Assembly (NCBI GenBank): GCA_030407085.1
Contig: CM059587.1
Coordinates: 28,493,001 to 28,557,000 of the forward strand
DNA length: 64,000 nt
From: Trichopria drosophilae
Lineage: Eukaryota > Arthropoda > Insecta > Hymenoptera > Diapriidae
Direction: 5' to 3'
Position 1 is the first letter of the stretch, and each line of letters opens with the position of its first letter. Below the pieces are notes generated by a model, which was given only the letters and a program-made list of their open reading frames with translations, was not told the DNA's origin and ran no database searches. Below, in pieces: positions 27,891 to 38,000 of this stretch. A program made the position numbers and the translations under genes.

Positions 27891-30009
27891 CTCTCATAAG
27901 TGTCATTACAATTTCTGGCGGTTTATCCTCCGAAACTTTTAAAATAACGGATAAGAAAGTTTGATCGCAAGGATTACAGTTCAATACTGTTTAGTTTTGT
28001 GTTTCACTGCCAAGTTTCCCTATAACTTTGATATGGGAAATAAGTAGACGGTGCAGAAAAGGCCAAAAACGTCATTTTTTACTAGGGAACCCACAGGTTC
28101 GTGCGTCAAATAATATTTCGCTAAATTTTCTGAATGCAGATGGAGTTGCAATAAAGAAATACATTGTCACTTTGATGCATTCATAGTTTTAAATAAGTGT
28201 AACATTTCAACTGTTTTCTAACGCGTTTTGCATCATCTTCTTATCTCCATACGCATTCTCAATCAAAATTCATAAAAATCGGCTACACTTGCATGAAAAA
28301 TGGAAAAAAGGAGACAAATATGTATTACGATAGATCTCTCTAAATTCGGAAAAATGATTCAAAAAGATGTAATCAATGTTCTTAAAATAAATTAATAACA
28401 TAGGTCATCTTCAGCTTGTGATTCGTCGTAACGTCATTATTTATTCGACACAAATACTTTCATTTTTTTTGGTTCTGATTGTAACATTATTAACAGTACT
28501 CTCGAAATTATTCGCATCAAAATTAGAAAAGGACATTTTTAATAAAATTTAATTGTGACAGTTTGCTGTGACCAATCAGGATCCAGCAATTCTCAGCAGT
28601 TGTTTTTATGAGTACTTTGCTTTGTTTTTGTGACCAACCAGAATCGAACAAAACGAAACTAATTGTGTTCAAATTTCAATAATTTATTTTAATTTATCTC
28701 TACATTTTTTAGTATTTTATTTTGAATTCAAAGGGATCTAAAATAATAAATGTATTTTTTCTAGGGTTTTTCATTTTGTAAGCAACTAGCTTAATCGAAC
28801 ATGAGCAATCAAAGTTTGCAAAATAAAAAGATAATTATTTTATTACGATTAATAATATTCCCGTTCTGAAATCGTTCTTTCTTACCTTAAATTAATAAAA
28901 AACGTTTTATCTATAGCGAAAAGTGGGTTATCATCCATTAGTAAGTTTTTTACTGGCAAATAGTACGAAAATACTAATTTATTAGTAAAATTCTACTGAT
29001 CTACGAGTAGATATTGACCTTTTTAGTTTAAAAATTTGTAGAATCAGTAATAAATGAGTCGGTTTTAACTTTTGATTAGAAAAAATGGTTACTAATTGAT
29101 TTGGTGACTTACTTTTTATTGCCTTATTGGTAGTTTTTAACTATTTCAGATTTAGAGAGTTAATTCTGTGATAGTGTGTTGTTTTTTTCTTGGTATCACC
29201 ATATTTATGCAGCTTACACTTGCAAACCATTTTGTCATATTGTATATAGTTATTTTTAATGGTACTGTATCTGCAGGATTAGTTTTATATCGGCACAACT
29301 AGTTTAAAATTTAAAAGTGAAATTGTAAAATATACCACCAGAAGATTCTGTACTAGAATTGCATAAAGATGTCTTTACATTCCACGCAATTTTGCATTAC
29401 TCTAACATATTTAAGTACATGATTTTTTACCTATAAATACTTAGCCACTAAAGGAACGTCGAGTTGTACGAAATGCCTGATGCTTCCTACAAACTTACTT
29501 TAAACCGATTTCTCAATCAACTGACTTTGATCTCATAATATCTCTAAGAACTTTAATACAACAATCTGATAAACCAAGCTGCAAACAACTGCTAATCATT
29601 TCTGCAAATATATCACATCAGAGGTTGACAAAAATCGACTAATTGCAATGAAAATGTCAAAAATAATATTCATCCTTCCAGGAAACTGCATATTTCATTA
29701 TACTTTTATTAAACTTTCCTTTTCTATGCAATACACGTTCCATGGAGTTTTCTCTGATTTGATGATAAAAGTATCAAATTTGCACGTCTTAAAAGACGCT
29801 TCAAGTTTTAGGTCAACGACATTGTATACTTTGAAGATAACATTTCAGGTTTGTTAGTTTTTTGTTTAAATCAATAACATAGAATAATAAATGCATACCC
29901 TCATTAATCAAGTACCAATTATAAGGATAACCTCTAATCAGTACCGAATTATGATAAAAAGTACACAATTTTCGTGCAATAAATATTTCACCATAAGCGA
30001 GAGTTCACA
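27891..30009. other. AT-rich sequence, nothing recognised
   Basis: The segment at 28930-29110 repeats TTAGTAA / TTACTAA words in both orientations, perhaps a very old MITE. Otherwise nothing. Confidence 0.5.
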
Positions 30010-30219
30010 CACTGAGAAAAAAAATTAGTAATATTTATCAAATATGTGGTTGCCTGTTAGCAGACAAATATTAAATAATGCCAACTACATTTTAGTTAAA
30101 TTAACTAAATGTTGTTGAATCGTTATCATGATGTAGTTGGAAGCACTAATTTGTGATAAAATATTTAGGTGCTAATCGGTAACCACACATTTAGACAAAA
30201 TTACTATTTTTTTCTGTGC
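30010..30219. mobile_element. Short MITE with imperfect inverted ends
   Basis: The left end CACTGAGAAAAAAAATTAGT and right end (complement) CACAGAAAAAAATAGTAATT match, and the pairing continues through TGTGGTTGCC / TGTGGTTACC, GTTAGCA / ATTAGCA and a central AACTACAT...ATGTAGTT. The whole 210-base unit can fold back. No coding potential. Confidence 0.65.
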
Positions 30220-31920
30220 AAGAATAAATTTTGTAGGTATATGAACTATAAGAGTAATACATTTACCATATATTCTTGAAAATTCTCGCTTATTTCTAAA
30301 CCGATTACGCTAAAATTTGCCGAACATTCATAAAACTCACATAAAATAGCTTTGAAATAGATTAATAATAGATTTAAAATGTAAGCATGTATTTAGAAGT
30401 TTTGTCAATATTCCAAATAAAGAAAAATCTACATTGAAGAAAACCGGGTTTTGGATTGATTTTAGTCAAAGTTTCTTTTTTGTCGTGAAAGATAATACGC
30501 AAATTTTATTAATTATTTGCATTATAACTCATCACAATTACTATTTCCGATTTCAGACCTACTTTGCTTTTGCATAATAGTGATAATAACAATAACGTCT
30601 ACGTAAAGTACCGTTGAATTCGGTAATGAGCAACATTGTCAGCTTTTGAGACGGGACCCCGTTTGTGCAAATGAATGTCCATGCGTGCTCGTGTCCATAT
30701 GTATGGAGTATCTATAGGAATATGACGTTGCACTAAATTCAAGCAATCATGAACGATAATCATTAATGATTTTTCTGCCCTTGGTTCATTCATGCATATT
30801 TACTATATACGGAAGTGAAGGCGATTTGGTACCTTATCAAATTTGTCTACGCACATTCTTTTTTTTTAAGTAGTTATGTAATTTGATAAATCTATGATTA
30901 AACATTTAGATAAGCCAATAATGGATTTCATTTGTAACGTATTTAGTTTAATCATTCATATGAACTTTGTTGGAAACAGTATGAGTGTTCTATATGTGAA
31001 AATGTATCAGCAAACTTCTCTGTGATCAGTGTATTTGACAATATCGGCATTGATAATAGTAATTCTAACTTTCGGCATTATTTTCAATAAAACTTAAGTT
31101 TTAGCACATTTAAACTGCAAAGCTCATTTTTGCCTAAAAACTGATCGGATTGTCTTGTTATCCTTCCAAACATTTTTCCACGCTTACCTAGAAGTACATA
31201 TAGATTTTAAACCAAACTTGGAATTGAGAATTCTTGCCGTAGTATGAAATTATATGGTCTAATCATTCTTGAACCTGGCATTGAAGTTCAGTTTATTTGC
31301 CAGTTTCTATTTCTTTCATCAGCACAAAATTGGAGAATGAATAGTGCAAAAATAGTATTCTATCGTGGTCTCGCCAAGCTCTTATTTCTGAGTTTTTTAA
31401 GACCGGTTGGTTTATTAACATTCAATCAACTCGATGTCTCTTTCGATTTTTGGTTACTCTCATACTTTTTCGTCTACTTTTCCAGAATTTCGTTTATTTA
31501 TCCGCAATTATTAGTAAAATCGTTGAAAATCAATTGCGAAACTTCATTTCACGTTTCATTCATATAGTCATTTTGTTATTAGGGGAATTTCGAAACACGG
31601 ATGAGGCCCACCATTATGTTTTAAAACTATTCTGTATTTTAAAGTTGTGAAGATATAACAAAACTGGCGACTTTTACGGATGTCATACCACCAAAAATTA
31701 ATATACCTGACAATTTTGACTATACGATTCATCGCATTGTCATAAAATTAAGCATAATATAGTATAATAGATTTATGATTATTTTATCATAAGTGGACCA
31801 TTTTCTGATGGGAGGTATAAAAAGTGTTTATGGGTACGGTCGATTAGTTTTAAAAAACGGGACATTAGACCCTTACCGCATTAATGAAAGTGTTTTCAAC
31901 GCAACTTTTTATTCTTTCAG
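30220..31920. other. Sequence upstream of the first visible homeobox exon
   Basis: Probably intronic to the homeobox gene. A 107-codon hydrophobic frame at 31244-31567 has no family resemblance. No upstream coding exon with the required phase (one leftover base) was recognised. Confidence 0.5.
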
Positions 31921-32048
31921 GGGCGGAAGGAGCATTTAAGAAATTAAAACCCGATCCGTGCACCTCGAGTCCACATATTGGCCATACGCCAACCACCGCC
32001 AGTTGCCCGACCCCGGCTCGACGACGGCATAGAACCACCTTTACACAG
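31921..32048 (+). CDS. Prop1: Homeobox gene, first visible coding exon (linker and homeodomain residues 1-10)
   Basis: The acceptor is a T-rich tract ending TTCTTTCAG at 31920 and the donor is CAG|GTCAGTG at 32048/32049. The first two bases complete a codon begun upstream; the exon ends in phase 0. It encodes a Lys/Pro/Ser/Thr-rich linker ([15 protein letters not shown] and onward) and then [10 protein letters not shown], the amino-terminal arm of the homeodomain. The LKPD stretch is a possible modification-type site, inferred only from its look. GC content is clearly above the flanks. Confidence 0.88.
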
Positions 32049-35000
32049 GTCAGTGAATATGTCTCTTGAATCTTTTCTTTATGAAGGATCACCCTTTTTT
32101 GTTAACACGTGTGTTTATATATGGATACACTTTCAAGGGACATATCAGGATAATGTCATTACATCTTGATAATGCGGATCAAAGGATTTAATAAAGTATG
32201 CGTAAGGAGCAACAGCACTTCTGTGTATCCAATAAATCAGCAAAAAGACGACCCGTATTAATCGTTACTTGAAATATTTTAGATATGTGTACAAATATTT
32301 TTTGTTTTTATAACAAAATATTTTTGAATCGTGCAATAACGTATATTGGCAAATGTTTCAAAGTTAAGTGACGTGTTGATTGTATTTGTCATTTAGGACA
32401 CTTTTCTGTTCAAGTGTAAAAAATATATATTAGATGCGAAAAATTGCTTTTGTAGAGGTGAGAAGCAAAACAAATAAATCGATCGTAGAGGAGATCGAAT
32501 GCGATTGTGAGAGGTTTTAGTTTACTGCTTATGTGTGACAAGATTTGCAACTAATGTTTACCGAATGTTTTCTAAAATACTGTACATATAGTGAAACTGC
32601 CATTAGTAAGTGATCGAGCTGTTGGTAGCTGGAGTATGAAAGCAGAAGAGAAAGGATTTATGAAAATGCAAAGTCCCAAGTAATCCCTGATGAAGCTTCC
32701 GTGGAGATCAGACAGACGGAGGCGTCAAATAAGTCTTCTCAAAACTCTTGAAAATAACGAGAACGTTTGTGCTACAATTAAATTTAGTACTGTATGAGCT
32801 GAAATCGAAAGATGCGGAACGACTTTTTTTGCTTGTGAATAGTTCCTGCCAGGCAAAGGCAGAAGGAGCTTATGCAATAATGAGGATCAAACATTAGTTT
32901 CAGAACATAGTCCATAGTTATCGATAAACATAATTATGCATCTTGCTTTCATTTTGTGCACGGAAAAAAACGTAGTGGGCCCAGCACAGTGTAGTGTACC
33001 ATAAGTCTTGTTGTAACAACTACAGGCGACAAAAATGGTTACAGGGCAATTAAATACACAATAAAGTTAGCTTATAACCTAAGAATGTTCGACGCGGTGT
33101 CGCAAAAGCCGTTAAATACTTGGAAATATTGAATTGGGAACCTGTCGAACCTGCCCGATTCCCCAGATATTAATTCTTCTAACTACTGCTGGTCTCGGTC
33201 ACTGACATAAATGGCTTCTATACAAGAACACAAGACTATGCGTGTCCATAACTATCATCATTAATTAATGTGGTGCTATGCATTATACATTCCAAATTCC
33301 AGTGAACATGACCTCGTACAGCTGTGAAGTATAACTTCGTCTACTTCAGTTAAATAAATTTTATAGTTCAATAGTCTTCACTAAATCGGGATTTGTGCGG
33401 ATACATATCATTAACAATTCTAACGATTTATGTTATTATTCGAGAAATTGAGTAAGGGAAGAGGTTCGGTTGTCGATACCTCTGTGTAACTGTTGACAGA
33501 ATGGTGTTGAACTTTGTGCGTTCTGACAAATTAATTTGTTTAATCATGTAAATCGATACAAACATATTTTTCAACATTTTTAAAAGTGTCACACTTTCAT
33601 CCAAATCATCGAGGAAATTCACAAAAGAAAATCATCGAGCTAAAACATTCTCTATATTCGGAGTTTCCGTCATACGATTTCTCAAGTAGACTTTGTTTCG
33701 TAAGTTGCTGCTAAGGCACTTGTAATAAATACATTTTCATTTCTTTCCCCACCTGTGACATGTTTTTGTTAAATTTTCCTATTAAGAGATGTTTCATGGG
33801 TGATCACAAAATGTTCTCTTGATTTGGGTACCACTTTTCCATACATATTAGTATAAACGCATATCTTAGCAAAATATGAGTAATAAACCAAAGGTTGTCT
33901 TCAACTGACACATCTCTCTTACATATGACTTTAATTTATAATAAGTTTGCAATCACAGATTGTATGCCAAATTTAATTGCAATAAATTTCGTTGGCTTAT
34001 GTGCCGTTAAGATTTGTTCAGTTTTGATCAAGTTTCGGTTCCTTCTTCTTTATGCATGAACTTGGAATATCATACAAATTAAGTCAAACAATCAATCGAA
34101 TTTTGGATTAACCACTCATTTAGAGCTGTCATACACTGTTTCAAAGTGCACATTCTCAGATTAATGGTAACAAATTCAATCCCCAGTAAGAAAAAGTCGG
34201 TCAAAGACCGGCAAATGGTCAATACGAATATCCTCTGACGGCAAAATATCAGGCCAATTTCTGGCAAAAAGGTAGCATTTGAGCGGCTTTACGACGAGAA
34301 AGTCCCACTTATTTATAATTTCACATTTAGCCAACAACGTACTGCCGAATTTGATATGACTATACTGTGTCTTATTTACGCCAACCGTAACTGTATTCAA
34401 ATTTCTAAAAAATAAAAAATATTACTTTGTTCTTCTCAAAACTTTAAAAATACTAAATACGTTTGATGTTTTTCGATTTTGTGCGATGTTTTGCTGGAAC
34501 TAATTGCAATGCACTATAATCTAATATTATAATATTATTTTTATAATATTATATATATATATATATAAAAATAAGGGATTTAGTTTCATTTATGAGATTT
34601 TGTTAACCCTTTGCGGCACGAATTTTTCCTTTCATCCATTTATTGGATTGGATTAAACATATTTTGGCGTTTAGAATATGGTAAAACAAAATATTAAAAT
34701 TTACCGGATTTCGATAAACCTTGGCACTTGGGGGTTTTCGGAGTCGCTGATTACGAACCCGTTGTCAGATTTACAACATTCAAAATGGCGGATCCAAGAT
34801 TAACGACCAAAATATGAAAATCTATGCGATTTAGATAAAATACAAAATTAAGGCGACATGAGAAAAGTAAATCGAAATTTAACATTAATTCTACCAAGAT
34901 CCCTAATCGAGGGATTTACAATTCGCTTAAATTCGTACTTATTTTTTTTTTTTTTTATTAATTAATTAACGGGCAGAATCGCCCTTTTTTACCAAATTGT

Positions 35001-38000
35001 TGCCGTATTAAATCGTAAGATTTAGCGAGAGCTGCATATCGACTTAGAAAGATGGCGCCATACTTCACATTTGTGTATGAAATGTAGGCTGCAGAAACCT
35101 ACACCAAGTACAGCAGCGGTCTTGAGTCGATTTCCGCCAGATAAACAATACTTTCGAAACGTAAACACAAACAACGTGGCTCGGCTTACTAACAGCGAGC
35201 TGCTGCTTGAAAACGAAATCGAAAAATTGTTCACCAGACGGGGATCGAACTCACGACCTACGACTTCGTAGTCCAGTGCGTTAACCGCCTGAGCCACGAA
35301 GCCGATTTACAAATTGTCATTTTCAAAATGTAAATATAATATATAATACAATAAATAACTCACGTAACACCAGAAAAAAAACGTAATTTTGAATTTCGAA
35401 TAGCTGATATTGGATTTGTAAAAGCACTGAACTATAAAACCTCCGAGTACCCAGGTTCGTCGAAATCGAATAAAGACTACAGCAGAATAAGAATGGTAAA
35501 AGTGCCCCCTTGTAAATCGTCTACTTAATCTAGACTATCCGAAAAGTAACCGAAAAATATTCCGAAATCCAAAATTAGAACCCCTAAACCTTAAGAGTGC
35601 GGGAAAATGAATGTGACATTTTAGGAAATGCAAATTGTATATTATGGATCAAGGGCGTAATTATCGATTTCCCACGAGTGTGAAGTTTGTGGCTCGATCG
35701 TAGCGAGTAGATAAAATAGGAGAAAGTAGATAAAAAACAATATTTCGAGACCCGGAAATATAATATACTCCATTTAAAACAAAAAAAAAGGGAAAAAACG
35801 TCGTTTTTTGCAAAAATTCGGATGGCGCACCATTTTTTTCAAAAACTAGTAGTATTATTTTAAAAAGCAAAAAACGCGGAAAGCCCCTATTTTAATTCTG
35901 TACATTTAAAAATGGTGTAAAAATGTCGTATAAAAGTTTCATTAATTTTTTTTTAGTCTAAATTTGAGGTTATGTTGCGCACAAAAAAATTATGGTTACA
36001 TGTAATCTAAAACTCTACTTTCATAATTTTTACAAGACTCTGTGAAGTACAGACTCGTAGAAAGAAAATTATATAGAAAAAAACGCGTCTTTAACATTAC
36101 TACGTGTATATAGAGTAGAGGTTTTTGGGGATCTATACTTTTGGCTTTCGGAATATTTATTTCGGTTACTTTTCGGATAGTCTAGGTGAAGTAGTCGATT
36201 TACGAGGGTGCACTTTTACCATTCTTATACTACTATAGCTTTTTCACATTTTGGTCCACCACATTGGATTCGCCATTATACATTTCGTAAATCTAACAAC
36301 GAACTCCTGGTCAGCGACCCAAAAAAAAACCGAGTACCAAATTGCATTATCGGGCGTTTCATATTCTCCAATATATCGAATTTATTCGAAAAAGAAATCG
36401 GTTTTTTCAACTTGGTTTATTTATAATAAAAATATTACTGATAACAAACAAATGTACTGTAAGTTGTTATTTAAAGTTTTAAGGTACCACGCTTGTCAAA
36501 TTTGCTGATATTGATATTTTAATAAAGAAAATCATACAATAAAATCTCGTTTTATAGTTAATTTTCTGGTTCTGATTTTAGACTTGGCAGTACATACTTG
36601 AATTTTTGCATTTCACGTCCACCAGATTGGAGCCCACATTTAGAATTGTGAAATATTTACCTTAGATTTGTATTCACTGTCGTTGAAAACGATGCATTAC
36701 ACCCCCTGTCAGGTTATACACGTCTCTCAATTTCGTGTCTCATAAAAAATGAAATGTAACAAATTTCTACCTGTGCATAGAAAGCTGCCATTTTTATTCT
36801 TGAAAATAATGTCTGTAATTTCCAAAAGGCAAATGTGGGACGCTTAACATTTAATAACCTATTATATAGGATTTAACTACGTATATGCTAACAAAATCTA
36901 AAAATGAAGAAAATTTCCTGATTTCGAACAATTTTTGTAACAATCAATTTGCAAAGCACGATCCTGGTGAACATTACGACTGAACAAAATATTTTGTCCA
37001 AAAAAATGGTATTTTTTTTAATACTGCTTTCGATAGAGCTATCTCAAAAGTAGCAGTATTAACTACTGGAAATAAACCCCGCAATAAGATCATAATAAAC
37101 TAATATTCAAATTTATTTCGATTGTGGTGACGACCCGATCGGGCGTGCGCTCCCTAACCCGATGACATCCCCAAACGTACTGAAAAACCCGATTGACTTT
37201 TTCAAATCTTAGTTCGATTTTAAATGGACTAAATCAGCATATTATATATCGATATTATACTATTCAGGTTACAAATAATCTTATCGAGATCGGCACCATA
37301 TCGAAGGACATTTATACATATCATTTTCTTAATAGGACACCGTCATTTTGAGAGGTACATCTATTCGGGTGTGCACTAGCGTATGAAAAACCACCTTTGT
37401 GTGAAAAACCCTACGTCGGGTACCGTAGTTGATAAAACATGGTCCGTAACAAGTAGAATATAGTCATCTTGATTGTTTTGCAAATTCTCCACATTTACGG
37501 GGTAAAGTACAATGAAATGGATAGGATACAATGTTGTACAGTAGAGCACATAAATCACTACACACCAGATAATTGCGTTAAAAATTTCTACGAAAAAGTT
37601 GTTAAAAAATAGAATACCTCTACCGACAGCAATAGCCCGGTGGATCAGCATGAAACGCATCGCACTTCCCAGTTACGCAACCAAAATGGGAGCTACAACT
37701 TGGAGAAGTGATTGTGAGGAACACCTCTCTTGTTACCCCACTATCCTACTACTAATATATATCTATATACTCTAATTTGGCTTAGTTTTTACTGTGTTAT
37801 AATGGGAAATTCGTCTCATTTTCAAACATTTTGTTTCAGGAGCAACTTGCTGAATTAGAATCAGCATTCGCAAAATCACACTATCCTGACATTTACTGCC
37901 GAGAAGAATTGGCAAGGAGCACGAAACTAAACGAAGCTAGAATTCAGGTAACAATTTTTGTATTTGACGCCAATATGTATCTCTTGTTATATTTTCATAC

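Larger units (their letters stand above)
32049..37839 (+). other. First visible intron of the homeobox gene
   Basis: This 5.8 kb intron runs from GTCAGTG to TTTCAG. Apart from the mariner fragment, the SINE, the TIR element and the GGCGGATCC repeat listed separately, I see only AT-rich sequence with short chance open frames. No further exon with homeobox-tail character was recognised here. Confidence 0.7.

Noticed and set aside
31244..31567. 107-codon open frame just upstream of the homeobox exon
   Set aside because: Hydrophobic, AT-driven codons, wrong frame and phase to be the missing homeobox exon.
31884..31920. ATG at 31884 as translation start of the homeobox gene
   Set aside because: These bases form the polypyrimidine tract and acceptor of the exon; the reading there looks intronic. 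Not fully excluded.
35225..35305. tRNA gene on the minus strand
   Set aside because: A and B boxes are present but acceptor and anticodon stems do not pair as in a tRNA, and the head continues into a SINE body with tail and target duplication.
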